The notes: generated by a model not told the origin, from the letters alone. Shown: positions 1-5,524, counted from the stretch's first letter. The stretch: DNA of 7,656 nucleotides from an uncultured Caulobacteraceae bacterium (GCA_937952995.1 CALFYB010000462.1:1-7656), one strand, 5' to 3'. Numbers and translations: made by a program.

Positions 1-405
1 CGAATTCTTATAATAGAAAAACCCACCATCGCTCGACGCCACATAGAGGGCGTAAGTCGCTCCAGCCGGGACGGTAAAGCTAAAGGCTGTGGGAAATACC
101 TTATTGGTGCCGACGGTCAGCGCACCCGACGCGAGCAGGGTCCAGCCGGCACTTGAGCTATCATGGCCAACAAAGGTTGAAGGCCGACCGTAGATCTGAA
201 ATGTACCCGCCGTACGGACCTCTTGGAACGTTAGTCCGTTAATTGTCACAGCGTTGGCTGCCGTGATGTCGAACATCGTGTTTGAATTAAAGTTGGCGGT
301 TGGCCCCGTCCCGACGGCGACTGTAGTCGCCCATGCGCCATTTGCAGAAAGGATCAGAAACAGGCCCGCTATGGCTGCCACCCATCGGTTGAAAAGCAGC
401 TTCAT
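1..405 (-). CDS. Secreted beta-rich protein of unknown function, N-terminal part (3' end outside window)
   Basis: This frame is open for 135 codons from an ATG at 405 to the window edge, so the C-terminus is missing. The start is supported by a GAGG ribosome-binding site 11 nt upstream (in CTGAGGTGCTCGTTC). The product opens with a textbook signal peptide: MKLLFNR, a hydrophobic core at residues 9-21, and a likely signal peptidase I site after AWA at residue 26. The mature part is rich in Thr, Ser, Gly, Ala and aromatic residues, has no Cys, and alternates short hydrophobic stretches (for example GWTLLASGALTV and ATYALYVASSDG), which suggests a beta-sandwich. Similar wording occurs in exported surface proteins, some with a C-terminal PEP-CTERM anchor; whether one is present cannot be seen. 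Codons use more A/T at the third position than the housekeeping genes, consistent with an accessory or acquired gene. No enzymatic motif is visible. The gene and export signal are sure; the function is unknown. Confidence 0.8.
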   Translation of the reverse strand, partial: MKLLFNRWVAAIAGLFLILSANGAWATTVAVGTGPTANFNSNTMFDITAANAVTINGLTFQEVRTAGTFQIYGRPSTFVGHDSSSAGWTLLASGALTVGTNKVFPTAFSFTVPAGATYALYVASSDGGFFYYKNS

Positions 406-421
406 GAACGAGCACCTCAGA

Positions 422-451
422 GTATCGATACGAACTTTAGGGGGCCCTTAA
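422..451. promoter_or_regulatory. Palindromic sites in the leader of the secreted-protein gene
   Basis: The 104-nt spacer between the acetyltransferase stop and the secreted-protein start holds a perfect 10-bp palindrome, GTATCGATAC (422-431). It also holds a near-palindrome, TTAGGGGGCCCTTAA (437-451), followed by another ATCGAT. The spacer is more A/T-rich than its surroundings, so it plausibly contains the promoter, but I could not place a convincing -35/-10 pair. Either palindrome could be an operator; this is inference from symmetry and position only. Confidence 0.2.
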
Positions 452-509
452 CAGATCGATAAAATCGGGTAAATAGCGGGGGTTGACTGGTTGCATTTTG
501 CGCGGTGCC

Positions 510-992
510 TCAGCCTCGAAGGTTTTTCTCCATCCGGTAGTTGTGGATCGCCACACCCCGCAGCTCGAAATCACGGCGGTGAACCACAGCGAAACCCTTG
601 CGCAGAAACAGTCGGCGCGCCGCTTCGCTGGCCTCGGTGTACAGTTGAGCTAGGCCCAGAGCGCGAGCCTCCTGCTCGATCTGGTCATAAAGCGCCGAAG
701 CGAGGCCCGTCCCGATGTGGTCGGATCGGCAATAGAGGTGGTCGAGGTGCCCATCGCGCTCCAAAAGCCCATAGGCCAGCGGCTGATCAGCTCCATCGAC
801 AGCGACCCAGATGAGATCCCCCGCTTCAGCGCGATCCTCAAAACTTTGCGGACGGGGAGCAGCGTTCGCCCAGACCTCAACCTGAACCGGACCATAGTCC
901 CGCGCGCCGCCCCCGCGGACGGAGTCGACAAAGACGGCGCTTAAGAGCGGCGCGTCACGCGGTTCAAAACGGCGTATCGAATAGTATGGCAA
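510..992 (-). CDS. GNAT family N-acetyltransferase, YafP-like
   Basis: This 160-residue protein has the GNAT layout: an N-terminal IRRFEPRDAPLL strand-helix (6-17), WVAV and LAYGLLE strands (62-78), an acetyl-CoA loop region ending IGTGLASALY (93-102), and a C-terminal AARRLFLRKGF segment (124-134) that closes the fold. The DYGPVQVEVWA stretch (32-42) and the RGVAIHNYRM ending resemble E. coli YafP. The pyrophosphate-binding loop is degenerate: Asp91 sits where Q/R-x-x-G-x-G/A expects Gln or Arg. The substrate cannot be predicted. The start is a TTG at 992-990, directly preceded by an in-frame TGA. An AGGA Shine-Dalgarno 8 nt upstream supports it, and there is no other plausible start before the conserved strand. 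An ATG 4 nt upstream is out of frame and opens only a short reading frame. The gene stands apart from the operon, beyond the repeat island. Confidence 0.85.
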   Translation of the reverse strand: MPYYSIRRFEPRDAPLLSAVFVDSVRGGGARDYGPVQVEVWANAAPRPQSFEDRAEAGDLIWVAVDGADQPLAYGLLERDGHLDHLYCRSDHIGTGLASALYDQIEQEARALGLAQLYTEASEAARRLFLRKGFAVVHRRDFELRGVAIHNYRMEKNLRG

Positions 993-1137
993 TCATAGCG
1001 TCCTGAGCTTCAGCAGAATATTCGGCATGAACAGGGATGTTGTCGAGGCGGTTTTCCTGTCCGAACGGGCTGGGGACTGGATATTCGCGAGCTAGTTCAT
1101 CCGTTAGTCTGAGCGCGCCGCTGGACGAGGATGCACT
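964..1137 (-). pseudogene. Possible decayed 3' remnant of an unidentified gene
   Basis: A frame bounded by TAA (1138-1140) and TGA (964-966) reads as plausible protein, including DELAREYPVPSP, NRLDNIPVHAEYSAEA and MIAILFDTPF. It has no in-frame ATG, GTG or TTG near its 5' end. A second minus frame ending at the TGA at 1097 (GGKWPDWIAAFKGKVAEL onward) has strongly G/C-ending codons and could join the first by a frameshift. That would give the tail of a gene whose 5' part was lost at the repeat island. The 3' end overlaps the start of the acetyltransferase gene by 29 nt, so the two may once have been translationally coupled. I do not recognise the family, and chance openness in this high-GC DNA is a real alternative. 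The upstream part also resembles a degenerate repeat hairpin (1146-1168). Confidence 0.25.
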
Positions 1138-1201
1138 TTAGCTCCGCCACCTTCCCCTTGAAGGCGGCGATCCAGTCGGGCCATTTCCCGCCTGAGTGAA
1201 A

Positions 1202-1233
1202 GGTTCTGGGTCCCCGCCTTCGCGGGGAAAACG
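1202..1233 (+). repeat. Repeat A, copy 1 (32 nt, hairpin-forming)
   Basis: The core TCCCCGC-CTTC-GCGGGGA (1211-1228) is a perfect 7-bp stem with a 4-nt loop. This element matches 27 of 32 positions with the copy at 1490-1521, in the same orientation. Motifs of this type (CTGGGTCCCCGC followed by GCGGGGA) are familiar from intergenic DNA of alphaproteobacteria, where they behave as dispersed REP-like elements. That general point is from memory and was not searched. Confidence 0.75.
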
Positions 1234-1250
1234 GGAGAAAGGAAACAAGG

Positions 1251-1351
1251 CCCCCTACGTCGCTTCGCGCCACTTCCCCCAGAGGGGGAAGATCTTGGAT
1301 CCTCAAATCTTCCCCCTTTGGGGGAAGTACCGGCGTAGCCGGGGTAGGGGG
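1251..1351. repeat. Repeat B, inverted pair around a short centre
   Basis: The left copy (1251-1293) and right copy (1307-1351) are inverted versions of one element that begins CCCCCTAC and ends in a hairpin plus AT. The left hairpin is CTTCCCCC-AGA-GGGGGAAG (1273-1291) and the right is CTTCCCCC-TTT-GGGGGAAG (1309-1327), both perfect 8-bp stems. Between stem and outer end the copies differ: GTCGCTTCGCGCC on the left, against CCCGGCTACGCCGG in the inverted right copy. The 13-nt centre (1294-1306) contains the palindrome GGATCC. The whole unit could fold as a cruciform or as a long RNA stem with side hairpins. No protein is encoded, so it is presumably a non-autonomous intergenic element. Confidence 0.8.
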
Positions 1352-1375
1352 TTTCATTAAGAAGGAAACAAACAA

Positions 1376-1470
1376 GGCCCTCACCCAACCCTCTCCCACA
1401 GGGAGAGGGCTAAGAAAGAACGGATAAGCCCTTTCCCCCCTTGAGGGGGAGAGGGTTGGGAGTGGGGGGT
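1376..1470. repeat. Repeat C, inverted pair of CCCTCTCCC elements
   Basis: The left copy (1376-1411) holds CACCCAACCCTCTCCC and a perfect hairpin, CCCTCTCCC-ACA-GGGAGAGGG (1389-1409, 9 bp). The right copy (1427-1470) is inverted. It holds CTCTCCC and CCCAACCC in complement and a stem CCCTTTCCCCC/GGGGGAGAGGG (1429-1455, 11 bp with one G/T pair and a 5-nt loop). The copies are similar but not identical, so the pair is older or was assembled from two family members. This type of repeat is common between genes in many proteobacteria. On the minus strand these are the strongest hairpins downstream of recO and could help end transcription. Confidence 0.75.
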
Positions 1471-1489
1471 GCACTCGCGCAGCGGGTAA

Positions 1490-1521
1490 GGGTCTGGATC
1501 CACGCCTGCGCGGGGAACACG
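1490..1521 (+). repeat. Repeat A, copy 2 (diverged)
   Basis: This copy matches repeat A copy 1 at 27 of 32 positions in the same orientation. Substitutions such as CCACGC for CCCCGC damage the stem, so the hairpin is imperfect. It lies 26 nt beyond the recO stop codon and closes the mosaic on the operon side. With copy 1 it brackets the B and C pairs as direct repeats 256 nt apart. Confidence 0.65.
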
Positions 1522-1547
1522 TAAAATGGAAGCCGCAGATTGCTCCC

Positions 1548-2282
1548 CTAGAGCGCGCCTGCATCCCTCAACCGTTCCAACAACCGCTCCCGAGGTGCAG
1601 GCAAGGGACGGTTCATGGCCGCGAAGACGAACTGATCGAGGAAGTGCCCCGTCAAGGCCATACCCGCGCCAATGTCGCCGGGGTTTAACCCGCCCTGCGC
1701 GGACAGCATAAAGGGAGGCAGGATCAGCATCTTGTCGCGATAGGGCTCACCCGCAGCGCGGCTGACCGCACGGCCTGTGCGAGGGCTGACATAGACCAGA
1801 TCGTCAACAGACCCGGTGGCCGCGCAACGCGACAGGTCCAGCCCAAAGCCAAGGTCCTGCAACAGGCCTGCCTCAAACCGCACATAAACCGCTGGCCAGA
1901 CCTCGGTCAGGGGCAGACAACCGATCAACGCCTCCAAGGCGAGAAACGCACCGGGGTGAGCCTGACGTTCGGGCAAGGCCCCGGCTGTCACCGCCGCCGC
2001 AGAGGACAGGCCTGCCAGCGCCAAGGGGTCATCAAACAGGGCAGACGGCCCCTCCCCGATCGGTTCGAGCGTGGCGGAGCCGAGCTGATCGGGCACCCGA
2101 GCGCGATAGTTGACAACAACCCGTGCCCCGGGCTGCAAGAAGGGCTTCATGCGCCGCGACGCCGCCCCAGCCACATGGGCCGCGTGTCGCCCGTGCGTCT
2201 CGGTCAAGAGATCGACAATCGCGCCGCTCTCACCGTGAGCGCGGGCGGACAGGACATAGGCGTCGTCTTCCCATTCGGTCAT
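1548..2282 (-). CDS. recO: DNA repair protein RecO
   Basis: RecO works with RecF and RecR to load RecA onto SSB-coated single-stranded DNA at gaps and to anneal strands. The 244-residue product fits the family in length and layout. It has an N-terminal OB-fold beginning WEDDAYVLSARAHGESGAIVDLLT (about 4-27), with HGRHAAHVAGAASRR (30-44) as the usual basic strand. A helical domain follows, with the family signature FEAGLLQDLGFGLDLSRCAATG (136-157). Only one Cys (Cys153) remains of the region that forms a zinc finger in some RecO proteins, which is usual in alphaproteobacteria. The ATG at 2282 is preceded by AAGG with 7-nt spacing. The gene lies 24 nt after the DUF3297-type gene and appears to be the last gene of the operon before the repeat island. 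Confidence 0.95.
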   Translation of the reverse strand: MTEWEDDAYVLSARAHGESGAIVDLLTETHGRHAAHVAGAASRRMKPFLQPGARVVVNYRARVPDQLGSATLEPIGEGPSALFDDPLALAGLSSAAAVTAGALPERQAHPGAFLALEALIGCLPLTEVWPAVYVRFEAGLLQDLGFGLDLSRCAATGSVDDLVYVSPRTGRAVSRAAGEPYRDKMLILPPFMLSAQGGLNPGDIGAGMALTGHFLDQFVFAAMNRPLPAPRERLLERLRDAGAL

Positions 2283-2306
2283 GGACGAACCTTTGAAGCC
2301 TTAAGC

Positions 2307-2549
2307 CTATTCGGGCGCGCGGATATAGGGCTCGACCGGGCCTTGCAGCTTGATGGTCATGGGATTGCCCTTGCGGTCTACGGTGTTGCCGACACTGAGG
2401 CGGACCCAGCCTTCGCTGACGCAATATTCTTCAACATTGGTCTTTTCGACACCCTTGAACAGGATGCCGATGCCCTGCTGGAGCAGGTCCGCATTGTAGT
2501 AGGGGCTCTTTGGATTAACGCTCAAGCGGTCAGGAAGGCTGTCAGACAT
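2307..2549 (-). CDS. Small DUF3297 family protein
   Basis: This 80-residue protein matches what I recall of the DUF3297 family: an opening SDSLPDRLSVNPKSPYY, a central VEEYCVSEGWVRLSVG, and a closing DRKGNPMTIKLQGPVEPY. No signal peptide or membrane segment is visible, so it is probably cytosolic. The family has no established function that I know of. The single Cys in EEYCVSEGW (about residue 43) and the DRKGNP turn look like the most constrained parts. The ATG at 2549 has a GAGAG Shine-Dalgarno 6 nt upstream. The gene follows era by 39 nt and precedes recO by 24 nt, both without a terminator, so it is almost surely in the same transcript. Codon use matches its neighbours. The gene is sure; the role is unknown. 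Confidence 0.9.
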   Translation of the reverse strand: MSDSLPDRLSVNPKSPYYNADLLQQGIGILFKGVEKTNVEEYCVSEGWVRLSVGNTVDRKGNPMTIKLQGPVEPYIRAPE

Positions 2550-2588
2550 AGGAGGCTCTCTTGGCAGGCAATAGGGGGATAGGAAGGA

Positions 2589-3542
2589 TCAGACGTCGAA
2601 ATCGAGGCCCAGATCGGCATAGAAGGCGCGCTCTTCTTGCCAGTTTTCGCGAACCTTGACGTGCAAAAACAGGTGAACCGGACGGTCCAATATCTCGATC
2701 AAGTCCTTGCGGGAGTTCTCGCCAATCCATTTCAGGGTCTGGCCACCCTTGCCTAGGATGATGGCCCGCTGGCCTTCGCGCTCGATATAGATGGTCTGCT
2801 CGATGCGCACGGCTCCAGCCTTAGCCTCCTTGAAGGAGGTGGTTTCCACGGTGGCGGCATAGGGCAGCTCTTCGTGGACGCGCAGATAGACCTTTTCGCG
2901 CGTGATCTCAGCAGCCAGCAGGCGCACAGGCAGATCGGCGGTCTGGTCTTCGGGATAGAGCCAAGGCCCCTCGGGCATCAGGCTCGACATATGGTGCTTG
3001 AGGTCATCGACGCCCGAGCCGTTGTGGGCCGAGATCATGAACACCTCGGTATAGACACCCTCTTCGAACAGGTCGTTGGTCAGGGCCAGCAAGGCGTCGC
3101 GCTTGACCAGATCGATCTTGTTCATGGCCAAGACGGCCTTGCGGCCGCTGGACTTCAAGGCAGCCCGGATGGTGGCCGTATCGTCGGCGCAGCGCTTTTC
3201 CGCCGCCTTGGCCGTGCCATCCTTAACCGCGATCTCAGCGTGGGCGTCGACCAGATGCACGACGGCGTCGGCGTCTTCAGCCCCGTTCCAAGCCGAGCGT
3301 ACCATGGCCCGGTCGAGGCGGCGGCGCGGCGTGAAGATGCCGGGGGTGTCGACCAGAACGATCTGCGACTGCCCGTCCATGCAAACGCCGCGCACGGGGA
3401 AGCGCGTGGTCTGGACCTTCTGGGTGACGATCGAGACCTTGGAGCCGACCAAACGATTGACCAGCGTCGACTTGCCCGCATTGGGCGATCCGATGATGGC
3501 GACGAAACCGGCTCTTGTTGGCGCGGCAGTTGAGGTGTTCAT
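2589..3542 (-). CDS. era: GTPase Era, ribosome assembly factor
   Basis: Era is an essential GTPase that binds the 3' end of 16S rRNA and checks maturation of the 30S subunit. In the 317-residue product the G1 loop is GSPNAGKS (18-25), the switch region QTTR lies at 44-47, G3 is DTPG (65-68), G4 is NKID (141-144) and G5 is SAHNG (171-175). The C-terminal KH domain carries the GKGG loop (264-267) followed by the WIGENSRKDLIEILDRPVHL helix-strand. The stretch between G3 and G4 is about 14 residues longer than in E. coli Era by my count, with a charged insertion around 101-131 (AEIAVKDGTAKAAEKR and on). The ATG overlaps the rnc stop as ATGA and has a GGAAGG Shine-Dalgarno 6 nt upstream. Pairing with rnc fits shared work on 16S rRNA. 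Confidence 0.97.
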   Translation of the reverse strand: MNTSTAAPTRAGFVAIIGSPNAGKSTLVNRLVGSKVSIVTQKVQTTRFPVRGVCMDGQSQIVLVDTPGIFTPRRRLDRAMVRSAWNGAEDADAVVHLVDAHAEIAVKDGTAKAAEKRCADDTATIRAALKSSGRKAVLAMNKIDLVKRDALLALTNDLFEEGVYTEVFMISAHNGSGVDDLKHHMSSLMPEGPWLYPEDQTADLPVRLLAAEITREKVYLRVHEELPYAATVETTSFKEAKAGAVRIEQTIYIEREGQRAIILGKGGQTLKWIGENSRKDLIEILDRPVHLFLHVKVRENWQEERAFYADLGLDFDV

Positions 3543-4249
3543 TGCAAACCTTCCCGGCTCAGCAACAGGCTGGCCGCGGCCTTCTCGGCCTCTTGACGTG
3601 AACGGCCTTCCGCTTTCGCGGGCGCAAGGCCGTCAACCTGTACCTCTACCGTAAAAACCGGCTGATGGTCAGGCCCTGATCGTGCGATGACGACATAGGT
3701 GGGGATGGGCTTTCGTTTTGAGGCGGCCCACTCTTGCAGAAACGACTTGGGATTACCCATGGCCGCACTGCCGATGGCTGATTGACCGAGCGTCTCAATC
3801 TCCTCGGCCCAAAAACGCAGATAGACCTCACGCGCGACATCAGGGCCGCCGTCTACATAAAGAGCCGCAAGCACCGCCTCGCAGGCATCGGCCAAGATCG
3901 TGTCATGCTCGCGCCCGCCGCGCTTGGACTCGCCGCCCGCGAGCCGCAGGGCCGGACCAAGGCCCATGCGCCGCGCAGCGCGGGCGCAGGCCTCGCGATT
4001 GACCAGCATATTATAGCGCTGCGACAGGTCCCCTTCGCGCGCCGTCGGGAACTGAGCCATCAGCACTTCCGCCGTAAAGAGACCCAAGACCCGATCGCCA
4101 AGAAACTCTAGGCGCTCATTGTTGAGAACCTTACGCGCACCCTCTCCGACGCTGGCATGGGTCAGCGCCTGCTCCAGCAGGTCTGGGGCCGCAAAACTGT
4201 GGCCGAGTCGAAGCTCAAGCGCGGTGACTTCCGCCGCCCTAGCGTTCAT
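3539..4249 (-). CDS. rnc: Ribonuclease III
   Basis: RNase III cuts double-stranded RNA and starts processing of the rRNA precursor. The 236-residue product has the signature NERLEFLGDRVL (44-55). The expected metal-binding acidic residues are all present: Glu45, Glu48, Asp52, then Asp121 and Glu124 in LADACEAVLAALYVDGG. A linker at about 155-165 leads to a double-stranded RNA-binding domain (166-233) beginning NPKSFLQEWAASKRKPIPTY and ending with SRQEAEKAAASLLL. The ATG at 4249 directly follows the lepB stop (TAGATG) and has no clear Shine-Dalgarno, which points to coupled translation from lepB. Its stop overlaps the era start by 4 nt. Nothing in the protein suggests loss of function. Confidence 0.97.
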   Translation of the reverse strand: MNARAAEVTALELRLGHSFAAPDLLEQALTHASVGEGARKVLNNERLEFLGDRVLGLFTAEVLMAQFPTAREGDLSQRYNMLVNREACARAARRMGLGPALRLAGGESKRGGREHDTILADACEAVLAALYVDGGPDVAREVYLRFWAEEIETLGQSAIGSAAMGNPKSFLQEWAASKRKPIPTYVVIARSGPDHQPVFTVEVQVDGLAPAKAEGRSRQEAEKAAASLLLSREGLQ

Positions 4250-5026
4250 CTATTTCAACACATGACCAAAGCGGCTCAGGCGCGCTTCGGTGAACCACGT
4301 CCAAGGCTTGAATAGAGACACGCCTCGGTTCCATGACAACAGAATGATCCGCGCCCGACCCACGAGGTTCTCTGCAGGGACGAAGCCGACGCCGATCTCT
4401 TCGGGGAAGCGGCTATCAAGTGAATTGTCGCGATTGTCGCCCATCATGAAATATTGGCCTTCAGGCACGACATAGACCCCAGTATTTTCAGCGTCGCCCT
4501 CGGTGCCAAAGCTGTAGGTGGCATATTGCCGACCTTCGGGATTGGTTTCCTTGAAGCGCTCAGCAGGCTGACCAAAACCGCCGCCCATATCGAGCACGAC
4601 CTTGCCGTCGCCGACACGCGGCAGGGGCTTGTCGTTAATGTAGATGACGCTTTGCTTGACCTGAACTCGGTCGCCGGGAAGGCCAATCAGGCGCTTGATA
4701 TAGTCGGTATGGCCATCGCGCGGCAGCTTGAACACCACGATATCGCCCCGGTTGGGCGGCGTGGCCAAAATCCGGCCAGAGAACAGCGGCGGGCTCATCG
4801 GGATCGAATGGTGGCTGTAACCGTAGCTATATTTGGAGACGATGATGTAGTCGCCTTCCAGCAGGTTCGGCTCCATCGAGGCCGACGGAATGGTGAAGGG
4901 CTGGAACAGGAATATCCGCAAGACCAAGGCGATCAGCAGGGCATAGACGACGGTCTTTACGACCTCGACAATCTCGCTGGCGGCTTCGGACGGTTTGGCC
5001 ATTTCAGGCTGATCGGCAGAACTCAT
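4250..5026 (-). CDS. lepB: Signal peptidase I
   Basis: Signal peptidase I removes signal peptides from exported proteins at the periplasmic face of the inner membrane. The 258-residue product has a short cytosolic N-terminus and one clear membrane segment (about 22-41, VVKTVVYALLIALVLRIFLF). The catalytic box IPSASMEP follows with nucleophile Ser50. Then come box C/D with the general base Lys111 in YIKRLIGLPGD and box E GDNRDNSLDSR (196-206). Having one membrane segment rather than the two of E. coli LepB is usual in alphaproteobacteria. A Gly/Pro-rich insertion (about 147-170) sits between the last two boxes. The ATG at 5026 follows a 60-nt gap after acpS, with only a weak GAGA-type ribosome-binding site. 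The gap is the longest between acpS and recO and could hold a promoter. Its substrates may include the secreted protein encoded at 1-405. Confidence 0.96.
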   Translation of the reverse strand: MSSADQPEMAKPSEAASEIVEVVKTVVYALLIALVLRIFLFQPFTIPSASMEPNLLEGDYIIVSKYSYGYSHHSIPMSPPLFSGRILATPPNRGDIVVFKLPRDGHTDYIKRLIGLPGDRVQVKQSVIYINDKPLPRVGDGKVVLDMGGGFGQPAERFKETNPEGRQYATYSFGTEGDAENTGVYVVPEGQYFMMGDNRDNSLDSRFPEEIGVGFVPAENLVGRARIILLSWNRGVSLFKPWTWFTEARLSRFGHVLK

Positions 5027-5086
5027 GGTCTCGGGTCTCTCAGCAAACCATCAGGAACAGAGTCGCTCGGCGACCCTTTCGCGAAC

Positions 5087-5524
5087 CTATACACCAGCAA
5101 CAGGTGCGCCGCCCATTAATTTGCTGTCATCGGGCAAGGCCTCAATAATAACAAAGGCTTGGGCGTAGGGATGATCGTCGGTCATGGTCAGGTGCACGAC
5201 ACCCTTGGTGCCCGGCGGCAACATCTTGGCCAAACGCGCAGCAGCTCCCCCCGTGAGGATGAGGGTCGGCTGGCCGCTACGAAGATTGGCAACCCCCATA
5301 TCGCGCCAGAACACACCTTGGCGAAAGCCCGTGCCCAAAGCCTTAGAACAGGCCTCCTTGGCGGCGAAACGCTTGGCATAGCTGGCGGCGCGGTCTGGCT
5401 TGCGTTCGGAACGCGCGCGCTCGGTCTCGGTGAAGATCCGGTGCGTGAAGCGATCCCCAAAGCGGTCGAGCGAGCCCTGAATGCGGCGGATGTCGCAAAG
5501 GTCAGAGCCTAGCCCGATGATCAC
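5087..5524 (-). CDS. acpS: Holo-[acyl-carrier-protein] synthase
   Basis: AcpS moves 4'-phosphopantetheine from coenzyme A to a serine of acyl carrier protein, making it active for fatty acid synthesis. The 145-residue product opens with IIGLGSDLCDIRRI, containing the Mg-binding Asp8. It has FTETERA (31-37), then YAKRFAAKEACSKALGTG with the second metal ligand Glu57, and VHLTMTDDHPYAQAFVIIE near the end. These are the diagnostic family motifs. About 15 residues after the last strand (DDSKLMGGAPVAGV) form an extra tail. The start is GTG at 5524, overlapping the pdxJ stop as GTGA, with GAGG 8 nt upstream. The pdxJ-acpS pairing also occurs in E. coli and suggests a long-standing coupling of the two genes. 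Confidence 0.96.
   Translation of the reverse strand: MIIGLGSDLCDIRRIQGSLDRFGDRFTHRIFTETERARSERKPDRAASYAKRFAAKEACSKALGTGFRQGVFWRDMGVANLRSGQPTLILTGGAAARLAKMLPPGTKGVVHLTMTDDHPYAQAFVIIEALPDDSKLMGGAPVAGV

Larger units (their letters stand above)
993..1547. other. Gene-free region between recO and the acetyltransferase gene
   Basis: This 555-nt stretch has no convincing intact gene on either strand. Its recO-proximal part (1202-1521) is a mosaic of repeat elements described separately. The rest (993-1201) holds the possible coding remnant and an imperfect hairpin, GCCACCTT (1146-1153) pairing with AAGGCGGC (1161-1168) with one G/T pair. Any transcription terminator for the operon should lie here. 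Several hairpins are present, but none is directly followed by a T-run on the minus strand, so termination may depend on Rho or on the hairpins alone. No promoter for the acetyltransferase gene could be placed with confidence. Confidence 0.6.

Noticed and set aside
491..944. Plus-strand open frames opposite the acetyltransferase gene
   Set aside because: They are Arg/Pro/Gly-rich shadow frames with no motif. The minus strand carries a coherent GNAT protein.
1026..1094. 22-codon plus-strand small gene (ATG at 1026)
   Set aside because: It has no ribosome-binding site, no conserved pattern, and lies opposite the possible minus-strand remnant.
1202..1521. CRISPR array
   Set aside because: The repeats are not evenly spaced, occur in inverted pairs, and have no unique spacers of constant length or nearby cas genes.
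1490..1547. Intrinsic terminator directly after recO
   Set aside because: The A copy 2 stem is interrupted by a mismatch and no T-run follows it on the minus strand.
1097..1564. 155-codon minus-strand open frame across the repeat island
   Set aside because: Most of it is translated repeat sequence (low-complexity Pro, Arg, Ser and Gly runs from the B and C hairpins). It also overlaps the end of recO in another frame. Only the last 30 or so codons might be real remnant.
2874..3654. Long plus-strand open frames opposite era
   Set aside because: They lie antisense to a gene with complete GTPase and KH motifs, and show no recognisable domains. Mirror openness is expected from G/C-biased third positions.
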